Below, one piece after another: positions 33,808 to 42,661 of a stretch of 64,000 nt of DNA (positions within the stretch are counted from its first letter, which is position 1; each line of letters begins with the position of its first letter). The notes beneath the pieces were generated by a model. That model worked only from the letters and a program-made list of their open reading frames with translations, ran no database searches and was not told where the DNA came from. The DNA is from F23-D06 sp963620035 (lineage in GTDB: Bacteria; Bacteroidota; Bacteroidia; Bacteroidales; WCHB1-69): NCBI GenBank assembly GCA_963620035.1, contig CAVEXN010000009.1:13996-77995 (forward strand), read 5' to 3'. The position numbers and the translations under genes were made by a program.

Positions 33808-34472
33808 TGTCCACGTTTGACCTGATAGACGCCGGCACGGAAGCCTATTGCGAAGCGCACACCACACCGGAGAGCGATCTGCTCTACAGTCTTGGACGCG
33901 AGACGCACCTGCAGACCATCAATCCCCGTATGGCTTCGGGGCAGATGCAGGGGTTGCTGCTTTCGTTCATCGCCAAGATGCTGCGTCCGGCATATATTCT
34001 GGAAATCGGCACATTTACCGGCTATTCGGCACTACGCCTCGCCGAAGGACTCGCTCCCAAGGGCGAATTGCATACCATAGAGGTGAATGTTGAATACGAA
34101 GACCGCATACGACGTTATTGCAGCCAGTCGCCGCTCAACGACCGCATTTTTCTCCATGTAGGAGATGCTCGGGAAGTGGTGCCGGCGTTGCCAAACGTCT
34201 GGGACTTGGTTTTCATTGATGCCGACAAGGAGAACTATACGCTTTATTATGACTTGGTGTTCCCGCATGTGAAAGAAGGCGGCTTCATTTTGGCCGACAA
34301 CGTGCTGTGGAACGGAAAAGTGACAGAGGAGGTGGTTGCCTTCGACAAAGATACCCATGCCATTATGGACTTCAACGACAAGGTTCAGCAGGACAGCCGC
34401 GTGCGGAACCTCCTCTTGCCATTCCGTGACGGTATTATGATGATTGAAAAACTACAGAATAATGCGCATTGA
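33807..34472 (+). CDS. SAM-dependent O-methyltransferase (class I, family 3)
   Basis: The 221-residue protein is of the bacterial O-methyltransferase type related to catechol and caffeoyl-CoA O-methyltransferases. It has an N-terminal helix, the SAM-binding motif LEIGTFTGYSALRLAEGL, HTIEVNVEYEDRIRRY, GDAREVVPALPNVWDLVFIDADKENY with the Asp cluster expected for a metal-dependent catechol-type active site, and ILADNVLWNGKV. The natural substrate is unknown. It is coupled to xseB upstream by overlap and overlaps trmD downstream by 11 bases. Confidence 0.88.
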   Translation: MSTFDLIDAGTEAYCEAHTTPESDLLYSLGRETHLQTINPRMASGQMQGLLLSFIAKMLRPAYILEIGTFTGYSALRLAEGLAPKGELHTIEVNVEYEDRIRRYCSQSPLNDRIFLHVGDAREVVPALPNVWDLVFIDADKENYTLYYDLVFPHVKEGGFILADNVLWNGKVTEEVVAFDKDTHAIMDFNDKVQQDSRVRNLLLPFRDGIMMIEKLQNNAH

Positions 34473-35145
34473 CATACTCACGCTTTTCCCTGACATGTTC
34501 AAGGGAGTGTTCGGGAACTCCATCCTCAAAAGAGCCGTTGACAAAGGCTACGTTTCGCTGCACACCCATGACATCAGGGACTATACCACCGACAAGCACC
34601 ACAAGGCCGACGACTATCCTTTTGGCGGCGGCGCCGGTATGGTGATGATGATTGAACCTATTGCCCGATGCATAGAGCAACTGAAACAGGAACGGACCTA
34701 CGACGCAGTCTTCCTGATGGCGCCGGACGGCAAAACGTTCAACCAACGCAAAGCCAACGAAATGTCGTTGCTCAACAACATCATTTTGCTGTGCGGGCAT
34801 TACAAGGGAGTTGACGAAAGAGTAAGGGAACTCTATGTGACCGAAGAACTGAGCATCGGCGACTATGTGCTGTCCGGAGGCGAGCTTGCCGCCATGGTCA
34901 TTGCAGACGCCATCGCCCGCGTTATTCCCGGGGTACTCGGAGATGCCGAATCGGCACTGTCAGATTCGTTCCAAGACGGGTTGCTTTCTGCCCCTGTCTA
35001 TACCCGCCCCGCAAACTACAACGGCCATTGTGTCCCCGAGGTGCTGCTTTCCGGCAACGACCGGCTCATCTCCGAATGGAAACGGGAACAGCAATTGAAA
35101 AGAACCGGACAACGTCGCCCTGACCTGCTAGATAAACGCCTATGA
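34462..35145 (+). CDS. trmD: tRNA (guanine37-N1)-methyltransferase
   Basis: TrmD methylates G37 next to the anticodon of tRNAs reading CNN codons, preventing +1 frameshifts. The 227-residue protein has the trefoil-knot SPOUT fold with MRIDILTLFPDMF, YPFGGGAGMVMMIEPI, LLCGHYKGVDERV and the SAM-binding YVLSGGELAAMVIADAIARVIPGVLG, with SDSFQDGLL following. The ATG at 34462 is chosen over a TTG at 34444. It is not beside rpsP, rimM or rplS as in many bacteria. The next gene overlaps by four bases (ATGA). Confidence 0.96.
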   Translation: MRIDILTLFPDMFKGVFGNSILKRAVDKGYVSLHTHDIRDYTTDKHHKADDYPFGGGAGMVMMIEPIARCIEQLKQERTYDAVFLMAPDGKTFNQRKANEMSLLNNIILLCGHYKGVDERVRELYVTEELSIGDYVLSGGELAAMVIADAIARVIPGVLGDAESALSDSFQDGLLSAPVYTRPANYNGHCVPEVLLSGNDRLISEWKREQQLKRTGQRRPDLLDKRL

Positions 35146-36431
35146 ACGGAAATGCAGTCTCGGATGTGCACAGACAGTCCGGCAAAGGACGCCTCTTTAC
35201 CGGCAATTGGCATTTTTACGTCTTTTATGCTCTGTTGTTGCTGGCAATGGCTTCATTGCCGTTTACCAATTGGCTGATGCTCCCTGTCGCGGTCCTGATG
35301 TTTCTCGATTGGATTATAGCCTGGAATTGGAAAGAAAAAATCCGGAATCTGAAAGAGAATGTTTCGCCCGCTGCCGGCATCATCCTTTTCTCGCTTTATG
35401 CACTGGTGATTTATGGCTTTTTCCTTTCATCCAATAAAGCACATGCGTTTGCGGCTTTCGACTGCAACCTCTGGTTTCTGGCCGCACCGCTCTTTATCCT
35501 GGCATACAGCCGCAAAGATCTCAACCCAATGCGAATACGTGTCGCCTTGCTGGTTTTTGCACTGTTCACCTTTCTGCACCTATGCGTCATATTCGGCATA
35601 GCCATTACCAAATATATCCGGACGGACGACAGTTATGGGCTGTTCTATATACACTTGTCCTTGTTGAGACACCCCTCATACCTCGCCATGTATGTTACAT
35701 TTTCATTCTGCATAGTTCTTGAATTTCTCGCAAAAGAAAAAGAGCGGCTCTCAACCTTGGCCGAAATGTTTGTCATCTTCGTTTTGGCGGTTTTTGTGGT
35801 GAGTGTATTCTTCTTGCAGTCAAAAGCCGGCATATTGATATTCCTATTGATCGGTGCATTGTGGATGGTGAACCTCTGGATCATACGCACCGTCAACATC
35901 GCGGCGGTGCTCAGCATTCTGGTCTGCGTAGGCAGTGCTGTTGTGGTTTTGAACCAAACCGGCGACTTGCCGGTTCGTCGGTTCCAGGCTTCGGTTGAGG
36001 ACATCGAGCAGTTCCGGAACCAAGAACTCGGCGACGGCAGTACAGAAATTCGTCTTACAGTATGGAAGTCGGCCTTGGAAATCAGCCGCAAAAACATGCC
36101 ATGGGGGGTAGGCACCGGCGATGCGACGGACGAACTCTGTCTGAATGCCGTCCAAAAGAACTACACAAACCTGATAGGACATCATTTCAATGCACACAAC
36201 CAGTACCTTCAAACCTTGCTCACTCTTGGCCTCCCCGGAATGGTAGCACTGCTCTGCTATTGCGGCTTGCCCTTTGTAGTCGGTTTCAAGCGAAAGGATG
36301 TCTTGTATCTATCCTTTGCCGTCATCGTAATACTGAATTTGGCGGCAGAATCGATGTTTGAGACGCGCGCCGGGGTCGATTTCATTGCCTTGATGAACGT
36401 GTTGCTGCTTTTGAAAGCCAAAACAATCTGA
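35142..36431 (+). CDS. O-antigen ligase / polymerase-like membrane protein
   Basis: The 429-residue polytopic inner-membrane protein has about ten hydrophobic segments and a large periplasmic loop before the last ones. That loop carries RLTVWKSALEISRKNMPWGVGTGD and HFNAHNQYLQTLLTLGLPG, the Wzy_C/WaaL signature (an H-N-xx-L motif after a G-x-G). Such proteins attach or polymerise glycans on lipid carriers; whether this one is a WaaL ligase, a Wzy polymerase or an oligosaccharyltransferase cannot be decided. Its start overlaps the trmD stop. No other glycan-assembly genes are adjacent. Confidence 0.82.
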   Translation: MNGNAVSDVHRQSGKGRLFTGNWHFYVFYALLLLAMASLPFTNWLMLPVAVLMFLDWIIAWNWKEKIRNLKENVSPAAGIILFSLYALVIYGFFLSSNKAHAFAAFDCNLWFLAAPLFILAYSRKDLNPMRIRVALLVFALFTFLHLCVIFGIAITKYIRTDDSYGLFYIHLSLLRHPSYLAMYVTFSFCIVLEFLAKEKERLSTLAEMFVIFVLAVFVVSVFFLQSKAGILIFLLIGALWMVNLWIIRTVNIAAVLSILVCVGSAVVVLNQTGDLPVRRFQASVEDIEQFRNQELGDGSTEIRLTVWKSALEISRKNMPWGVGTGDATDELCLNAVQKNYTNLIGHHFNAHNQYLQTLLTLGLPGMVALLCYCGLPFVVGFKRKDVLYLSFAVIVILNLAAESMFETRAGVDFIALMNVLLLLKAKTI

Positions 36432-36509
36432 AAAAGACGTGATTTACTTCTATGCGTTGCCAGATGTTCTTCTTGCGGAAATGAGTATCGTCCCTTTGTC
36501 TTTTTATGC

Positions 36510-36517
36510 TATCTTTG
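36510..36517 (+). promoter_or_regulatory. -7 box for C25 peptidase gene
   Basis: TATCTTTG lies 41 bases before the ATG. Confidence 0.5.
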
Positions 36518-36558
36518 CGCCCTTGTTTAAAAGATGTTGAAATAAAAAAACACGTGCA

Positions 36559-39500
36559 ATGAGTCGTTTGAAAAAGTTTGTCCTGCTTTTGTCCGCATTG
36601 TTCATCCTCATATCATCTGTATATTCACAGAATGAAAAGATTCGTGTCACGACAGTGACCGCTTCGGAAAAGGAGATTGTGGTGCGTGCCGATTTCCCGG
36701 ATTTCGAAATCTCTTCGGTAGAGGTGAACGGAGAAACGATGCAAAAGTTGTTCATGCCGGATGCTTGCCCCTTGCTGAACGCTGGCGAACCGGAACTTCT
36801 CCAGAAATCCGTTTCGCTGATTGTGCCCGAACATAGCCGCCCCGTCGTTGAAGTCATGTCTTCGGAGTACGAAATAATGCCGGATGTGAATCTGGTCCCG
36901 TCAAAAGGGAAGTTATACCGCAATGTTGACCCGTCTGACATTCCTTACAAAAAAGGGGCGGTCTATCAGAAAGACTGTTTCCTTTATGGGGATTCTGTTG
37001 AGGTGCAGAAGCCTTACGTGCTGCGTGACTATTCAGGAGTATCGGTGCGGCTTTTCCCTTTTGCCTACAATCCGCTCCGCCGGCAACTGAAGGTCTGCAA
37101 AAGCATTACGCTAAAGGTGACATATAACAGCAAAAATCACATAAAACCCGTACCGGTCGTTCCCGCAGTCTTTGATGCGGTATATAAAGAGCATTTTCTG
37201 AATTACGAAACGGTCAGTGCCGGCAGTATGACTGAAAGCGGGGAAATCCTTGTCGTGTCGCCGGCGGAGTTCCTTGCAGCCCTGCAACCGTACGTGCAAT
37301 GGAAAACCCGCTGCGGCTATAAGGTCACCGCAGTCTCGCTTGAAACGGCAGGCAATACGGCAAATGCTGTCAAAGCCTACATTTCAAATTATTACAACCG
37401 ACACCGGCCGGCCTTTCTGCTGTTGGTGGGCGATGACAGCAAGTTTCCCGTGCTGACGGTTGGCGGCAACACGAGCGACAACTGTTACGGCGAACTTGCG
37501 GGCGACGATGTCTATCCGGATGTCATCGTGGGCAAGATTTCAGCAGTTACGGCAGACCAGGTGCGCACACAGGTGGAACGTTTTGTGGATTACGAGCGCA
37601 ACCCGTCCGACACGGCCCACTTCCCCGTGTTTTGCGGCATCGCCTCCTCCGAAGGCCCCGGCGACAACAACGAGTATGACTATGACCATATCCGCAATAT
37701 CGGAAATGTGCTGTCTGCTTATACATATACCTCTGGTTATGAACTCTTTGACGGTAGTCATGGTGGTATGGATGCTGCGGGTGACCCCGCCCCCGCACAT
37801 GTGACAACGGCGCTCAACGGCGGGGTAGGCATTGTCAACTACTGCGGACATGGTGTCTATACGGGCTGGAGTACTACGGGATTCAGTTCTGCCCATGTCA
37901 GGCAACTTGACAATGCAGGGAAGTTGCCTTTCATCATCTCCGTGGCTTGTCAGAACGGCGATTATGTAGGCAGAACCTGCTTCGCCGAGGAGTGGCTGCG
38001 CGCTGAAAGGAACGGAAGCCCCGTTGGTGCGGTGGGCGCGCTGATGTCCACGATAAACCAGCCGTGGATTTCGCCAATGTATGCACAAGACCGTATGATG
38101 CAACACTTGACAGGCACGAACGGGAGTTTTCAGTCCGAAACGTTAGGCGGCATCATTTTTAACGGCATTGCAGACATGCTCGACCATTACAACGACTATG
38201 AAGTATCCCGCACCTGGGTGCTCTTTGGCGACCCGACGCTGCGAGTGCGCACTTCCGCTCCGCAAACACTCGATGTGACGCACGCAAGCCAGATATCCGC
38301 CGGATTGTCTTCCGTTGACTTCACGTCGCCGGCGGAGGGTGCAAGGGTTTCTGTCGTCAAAGGCGATGAACTTGTGACCACGGGTGTGGTGCGAGGCGGC
38401 AACGTGACGCTAGATATCTCCGCGTTCCCCGTTGACATAGACACGCTGGATGTGGTGGCAGTCGCCTCCGGCTATTTGCCCTACGAGGGAACAATCAGCA
38501 GAACGTCTGTGCAAGGTCCCTATATATTCTGCTCTTCCCTTGAACCCGACAGTTCCAGAATGGCGGTTTATGGCACCAGGGTAACCCTGAAAGCCGCATT
38601 CCGCAATATAGGCAACAATGGCGCAACCCGTATCCAGACGCGCCTCAGAACGGAGGATCCTTATTTGACGGTCGTTGATAGTTCGTTGACGCTGCTCAGG
38701 CTCGACTCGGGCAGCACGTCTGAAAGGCACGCCGCATATACCATCAGCGTCGCCCCGAATGCGCCGGCAGCGCATGAGGCTAAGCTTACAGTAAGAACGG
38801 CTTTTGAGGGAACTGTCGTGGAACGCACATTCACGATAACACTTCACGCACCTGCGCTGACTGTCGAGTCGTGTACGTTCAATGATGCCGCTTCGGACAA
38901 CCCGAACGGGCGTTTTGATTTCGGTGAGACGGGTCAATTGCAGCTTTCCCTCGTCAATCAGGGCAACTATGAGGCTCCGGCCGGCAACCTCCGCATCAAT
39001 TCCATGGATGGCAAGATATTGTTGACAGAGCAGGATTTTCTTGTCGCAACTATCGGAGTGGGGGAGAAAAGTGTTGTAGAGGTTACGGCAACCGCCTCCC
39101 CGGAGGTCACAAGTCCAACATACGCCAGACTTAAGGCGGTATATACCGCAGGAAGCATTACATCCGAAAAGGTCTTTTCCGTCAGGGTGGGAGCCCTGGT
39201 TGAGAATTGGGAGTCAGGCGATTTTTCCGCTTTCGCCTGGAATACATCCGGCAGCAAGGCCTGGACTGTTACTGACCGGAATGTTTATGAGGGCAGTTAT
39301 GCCGTTCGTTCGGCCGCCATCGGCAACAATGCCACCAGCAATCTCTCCATCACGGTCTCCACCAATGTGCCCGACACGCTCTCTTTTTATTATTGGGTGT
39401 CGTCAGAGGAGGACTACGACTTCTTGATTTTCAAGGTTGACGGGGAGGAGAAAGGAAAATGGAGCGGCAATACCGGATGGCAACGCTTTGCCTGTGTCCT

Positions 39501-39879
39501 GCCCGCAGGTCAGCATTTGATCAAATGGACTTATGAAAAGGATGCCTATTATTCTGAAGGCTCAGACATGGCGATGCTTGACATGATTGAGTTCCCACTC
39601 CCGGATGCTGCTACCGGCATTCCGGAAAACAGTGCCGGAACCCTATATTTGTCGCCGAACCCAACAACCGGCATCACTTACCTTTGCGCAGAAAGTTCTG
39701 TCCCTTTGAACGGAAGCGAATATAGACTGTTTGATGTCGGCGGACGCTTGTTGTTGCAAGGTGTCGTTGAAAGCACACGACAGCAGTTCGCATTCGATGG
39801 ACTGAAAGCCGGTATTTACCTGTTAGAGGTGACAGATAATGATAAGAACATTCAGATTTTAAAGTTGATTAAACAGTAA
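36559..39879 (+). CDS. Gingipain-like C25 cysteine peptidase with T9SS sorting domain
   Basis: The 1106-residue product has a signal peptide (to about SVYSQ), a gingipain propeptide-like region (to about 210), then a C25 catalytic domain. The catalytic pair is His431 in YCGHG and Cys464 in SVACQNGDY; the spacing of 33 residues equals that of the His211/Cys244 pair of RgpB. The LLLVGDDSKFPV and AGDDVYPDVIVGKISA segments are also gingipain-like. Next come Ig-like beta-sandwich domains, a carbohydrate-binding-like domain (about 875-1010, VENWESGDFSAFAW) and a type A T9SS tail (LSPNPTTG...RLFDVGGR...KAGIYLLEV). It should be a secreted or surface protease; specificity (Arg or Lys) cannot be assigned. 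The surE gene follows at once. Confidence 0.93.
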   Translation: MSRLKKFVLLLSALFILISSVYSQNEKIRVTTVTASEKEIVVRADFPDFEISSVEVNGETMQKLFMPDACPLLNAGEPELLQKSVSLIVPEHSRPVVEVMSSEYEIMPDVNLVPSKGKLYRNVDPSDIPYKKGAVYQKDCFLYGDSVEVQKPYVLRDYSGVSVRLFPFAYNPLRRQLKVCKSITLKVTYNSKNHIKPVPVVPAVFDAVYKEHFLNYETVSAGSMTESGEILVVSPAEFLAALQPYVQWKTRCGYKVTAVSLETAGNTANAVKAYISNYYNRHRPAFLLLVGDDSKFPVLTVGGNTSDNCYGELAGDDVYPDVIVGKISAVTADQVRTQVERFVDYERNPSDTAHFPVFCGIASSEGPGDNNEYDYDHIRNIGNVLSAYTYTSGYELFDGSHGGMDAAGDPAPAHVTTALNGGVGIVNYCGHGVYTGWSTTGFSSAHVRQLDNAGKLPFIISVACQNGDYVGRTCFAEEWLRAERNGSPVGAVGALMSTINQPWISPMYAQDRMMQHLTGTNGSFQSETLGGIIFNGIADMLDHYNDYEVSRTWVLFGDPTLRVRTSAPQTLDVTHASQISAGLSSVDFTSPAEGARVSVVKGDELVTTGVVRGGNVTLDISAFPVDIDTLDVVAVASGYLPYEGTISRTSVQGPYIFCSSLEPDSSRMAVYGTRVTLKAAFRNIGNNGATRIQTRLRTEDPYLTVVDSSLTLLRLDSGSTSERHAAYTISVAPNAPAAHEAKLTVRTAFEGTVVERTFTITLHAPALTVESCTFNDAASDNPNGRFDFGETGQLQLSLVNQGNYEAPAGNLRINSMDGKILLTEQDFLVATIGVGEKSVVEVTATASPEVTSPTYARLKAVYTAGSITSEKVFSVRVGALVENWESGDFSAFAWNTSGSKAWTVTDRNVYEGSYAVRSAAIGNNATSNLSITVSTNVPDTLSFYYWVSSEEDYDFLIFKVDGEEKGKWSGNTGWQRFACVLPAGQHLIKWTYEKDAYYSEGSDMAMLDMIEFPLPDAATGIPENSAGTLYLSPNPTTGITYLCAESSVPLNGSEYRLFDVGGRLLLQGVVESTRQQFAFDGLKAGIYLLEVTDNDKNIQILKLIKQ

Positions 39880-39882
39880 AAA

Positions 39883-40665
39883 ATGCAGAAAAAACCGTTG
39901 ATATTGGTTGTGAATGACGACGGCTATGAAGCCAAGGGGCTTGAAGCGATGGTTCAGATTGCCAAAACGTATGGGGAAGTGGTTGTCGTCGCACCCGACA
40001 GAGTGCGTTCGGCATCGGCTCATTCCATCACGATGCACGAGCCGCTCCACGTCACCCATTACAAGACCGAGGACGGCATTCCCTACTGGCGCACCAACGG
40101 CACACCCGTTGATTGTGTGAAACTTGGACAAAAAGTGGTCCTGCGCGGACGCAAGATAGATCTTGTGCTGTCGGGCATCAACCATGGTTCAAACTCCTCT
40201 GTCAGCATTATCTATTCCGGCACGATGGGGGCTGCCATTGAGGCTTCATTTGAAACGATGGCAGTGGGCATTTCTGTCCTCGACTACTCTAAAGACCCTG
40301 ATTTCACCGCTGCTGTACATTATGGGAAAATAATTGTTGAACAGGTGCTGAAAAACGGACTTCCACCCAGAATATGCCTGAATGTGAATGTCCCTAAATT
40401 GCCGTTGAGTGAAATCAAAGGTATGAAAGTGACCAGGCAGACCGAAGGCTATTGGGAAGAGGACCTGGAAGAACGGACAGATCCGCAAGGCCGCAAATAC
40501 TATTGGCTGGCTGGACATTTAGTGGATACAGACCATAAAGATGACTCATGCGAGTGGGCTCTCCATCATCGGTATGTTTCTATACAGCCTGTACAGTATG
40601 ACCTTACTGCCTATAAAAATATGAATGAAGTCAAATACCTTGAATTAGAAGAAAATGGAAAGTAG
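39883..40665 (+). CDS. surE: 5'/3'-nucleotidase SurE
   Basis: SurE is a metal-dependent phosphatase hydrolysing 5'- and 3'-nucleoside monophosphates, with roles in stationary-phase survival. The 260-residue length is usual. It has the metal-binding ILVVNDDGYEAKGLEAM at the N-terminus, VVAPDRVRSASAHSIT, TPVDCVKLG, and VLSGINHGSNSSVSIIYSGTMGAAIEA, which supplies the Ser and Asn ligands. The start lies 3 bases after the protease stop, so co-transcription with the C25 gene is likely. The stop overlaps the next gene by 11 bases. Confidence 0.95.
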   Translation: MQKKPLILVVNDDGYEAKGLEAMVQIAKTYGEVVVVAPDRVRSASAHSITMHEPLHVTHYKTEDGIPYWRTNGTPVDCVKLGQKVVLRGRKIDLVLSGINHGSNSSVSIIYSGTMGAAIEASFETMAVGISVLDYSKDPDFTAAVHYGKIIVEQVLKNGLPPRICLNVNVPKLPLSEIKGMKVTRQTEGYWEEDLEERTDPQGRKYYWLAGHLVDTDHKDDSCEWALHHRYVSIQPVQYDLTAYKNMNEVKYLELEENGK

Positions 40666-40978
40666 GTTTTTAAACTTTTTGCGTAAAGATTCTATCGGTA
40701 TGGGAGTTGTGACAGGCTTTGCAGTGCCGGCGGTTCTCTTCGGTATTCTTTTTGCCATATTCGCCATTCTGGTGAAGACGAACCCGGAAATGCTGGTCAA
40801 CAATCCCTCGCTGCAGCGCACCATCATCCCGAAACTGATCCTGATCAGTCTTATACCGTCGCTGCTGATTCTCCGTCACTATCTGCTCAAATTGAAATAC
40901 GACAAGACGGGACGTGGCATCATCATATCCACATTTGTTTTGGGTCTGGTGTTTGTTATCGTTCAGTTTTCCTTGTAG
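40655..40978 (+). CDS. Small three-segment membrane protein
   Basis: The 107-residue product has three predicted transmembrane helices (about 17-40, 60-75 and 86-105) separated by short charged loops. It starts inside the end of surE. Its 3' end overlaps the convergent glycosyltransferase gene by 23 bases. No family is recognised; such small membrane proteins commonly accompany surE in Bacteroidales, as far as I recall. Function unknown. Confidence 0.65.
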   Translation: MESRFLNFLRKDSIGMGVVTGFAVPAVLFGILFAIFAILVKTNPEMLVNNPSLQRTIIPKLILISLIPSLLILRHYLLKLKYDKTGRGIIISTFVLGLVFVIVQFSL

Positions 40979-41900
40979 GATTGTCATTCCCGGTTTCCCG
41001 GAAAAGGCACAAAAGCTTGTACAGGTCTAGAGCGCATATGCAGTAGTGCCGGAGGATGAGCCTTTTCAGTGTGTGGCGGTTGATGTTCAGGAGAATCTCT
41101 GTCGGCTTTGACAGATGCCATTCTGTAAGATTCAGAAAGGTGCGCAGCAGCCGGTTCTCGCGGATGAAATCCGGAGTGGTTTTCCGGTTGTTCAGCAGCA
41201 TCGCCAAGTTGGCGACTGCGGTTTCGGTTTTTGAAAGAAACACCTCGTTACGGTCAAGCCCCTCGTGGTAAATCCCGTTGTCGATATGCTCTATGGGGAT
41301 GCCGTTGTTTCTCAACTGTTCTCCGAAAAAGACATCTTCAAAGCCGTAGGTCTTGAAAGACTCGTCGAAGCGGCAAATGCCGAACACGGATTTTGACAGT
41401 AGTATATTGAACGGCGTAAAGGAGCGGTAGGGATGCCGGATGCGTTGGGCCGCACTTTTCTGTTCGCGGCTGATGCCGTAGCGCCAGCGGAGACGATATG
41501 TTTTTTCCGGCGGCGTTTCATGATAGGACACGCCGCCCATAGCCACAAAAGGTTCGGTGATGTCGGGATGCCGGTTGCGGGCATATTGCATATAGTGTTC
41601 CAGATAGCCGGTACTTTTCATGCCGGCATCTCCGTCAATAAAGAGAAGATAGGGGTATTGTGCGGCCGTTGCAAGGCGGTTGCGGGTATAGGCGCGCCCC
41701 CGGTTTGTTTTGTTGCGGAGAAATGTAATTTCCGGATGATCCGCCAACCTCTTGTTTTCAAGGATGGTTTGCATGTCGGTGGAGGCATCGTCCAAAATAA
41801 TGATTTCAAAAGGGATGGAGAGCCGGCGTGCTTGCTCAAGCAGGGGAGTGGCGAGCGGTTCGGCTGAAATGTTGTAAACAGGCAGCAGAATGGAGAGCAT
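40956..41900 (-). CDS. Glycosyltransferase family 2
   Basis: The 314-residue GT-A fold enzyme has MLSILLPVYN at the start, the nucleotide-sugar site FEIIILDDASTD, NRGRAYTRN, the DXD-type metal motif FIDGDAG near residue 93, and an acceptor region with GFEDVFFGEQL, in which E-D is a common catalytic base motif. It has no transmembrane segment, so it is probably cytoplasmic or peripheral. The sugar and acceptor are unknown. The start overlaps the stop of ftsE (TGATG), so it is the last gene of a gyrB-ftsE-GT2 run. Confidence 0.88.
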   Translation of the reverse strand: MLSILLPVYNISAEPLATPLLEQARRLSIPFEIIILDDASTDMQTILENKRLADHPEITFLRNKTNRGRAYTRNRLATAAQYPYLLFIDGDAGMKSTGYLEHYMQYARNRHPDITEPFVAMGGVSYHETPPEKTYRLRWRYGISREQKSAAQRIRHPYRSFTPFNILLSKSVFGICRFDESFKTYGFEDVFFGEQLRNNGIPIEHIDNGIYHEGLDRNEVFLSKTETAVANLAMLLNNRKTTPDFIRENRLLRTFLNLTEWHLSKPTEILLNINRHTLKRLILRHYCICALDLYKLLCLFRETGNDNPTRKTER

Positions 41901-42661
41901 CAGAATCCGGAATCTATCAACTGCCCGTTTTCAATGCAGATGGTCCTGGAAGGGAACTTGTCAATCATGGAGAAATTGTGCGTAGCCATCAGGATGGTCG
42001 TGCCCGTCTTGTTGATGTTGTGGAACACGCTGAAAATCTCCTCAGAGGTCAACGGGTCAAGATTGCCGGTCGGTTCGTCTGCCAGAATCACGTCTGGGCG
42101 GTTGAGCAGGGCACGTGCGATACACACGCGTTGTTGCTCGCCGCCGGAGAGCTGTGAAGGCAGTTTGAAGTCCTTGGTTTTAAGGTCCACGGCATCAAGC
42201 ACCTCTTCGCAGCGGTTCAGCATAGCGTTCCTGTCTTTCCACCGGGTGGCCTTTAGTACAAACATCAGGTTCTCGATGACCGTCTTGTCCGAAAGCAACT
42301 GGTAGTCTTGGAACACCATGCCGATTTTCTTGCGGAGTGCGGGTATTCTTTTCTGTTTGAGGTTCAGGAGGTCGTAACCTAATATTTCCGCGCTTTCGCC
42401 TTGGGGTTTGATGTCAGCGATTAATGTCTTGAGGATGGAGGACTTGCCGCTGCCGGTCCGTCCGATGAGGTAAACGAACTCGCCTTGTTTGACGGAAAAG
42501 GAAACTTTGGGGAGCACCAAAATCTTTTTCTGGAAGATGTCTGCGTTGTGCAGAGAAATCACTATGTTGGGCACGTTTTCAGAGGACGTTGTTTCCGGTG
42601 CGGCAGCTTGCCGGGAGGTGTCCGTCTCGGGCTGTTGTGCCGTAAGGCTGTTGTCAGGCAT
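41900..42661 (-). CDS. ftsE: FtsE-like ABC transporter ATP-binding protein with N-terminal extension
   Basis: FtsE with FtsX controls peptidoglycan hydrolases at division. The 253-residue protein has the ABC ATPase core: Walker A LIGRTGSGKSSILKTL, Q-loop MVFQDYQLL, signature LSGGEQQRVCIARALLN, Walker B VILADEPTGNLDP and H-loop ATHNFSM. Unusually, about 30 Gln/Thr/Ala/Pro-rich residues precede the first conserved strand. The ATG at 42661 or 42673 lies inside the end of gyrB, while a GTG at 42562 would give the normal FtsE length. No ftsX is adjacent; an equivalent LolD-like role cannot be excluded. It overlaps the glycosyltransferase start downstream. Confidence 0.85.
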   Translation of the reverse strand: MPDNSLTAQQPETDTSRQAAAPETTSSENVPNIVISLHNADIFQKKILVLPKVSFSVKQGEFVYLIGRTGSGKSSILKTLIADIKPQGESAEILGYDLLNLKQKRIPALRKKIGMVFQDYQLLSDKTVIENLMFVLKATRWKDRNAMLNRCEEVLDAVDLKTKDFKLPSQLSGGEQQRVCIARALLNRPDVILADEPTGNLDPLTSEEIFSVFHNINKTGTTILMATHNFSMIDKFPSRTICIENGQLIDSGF

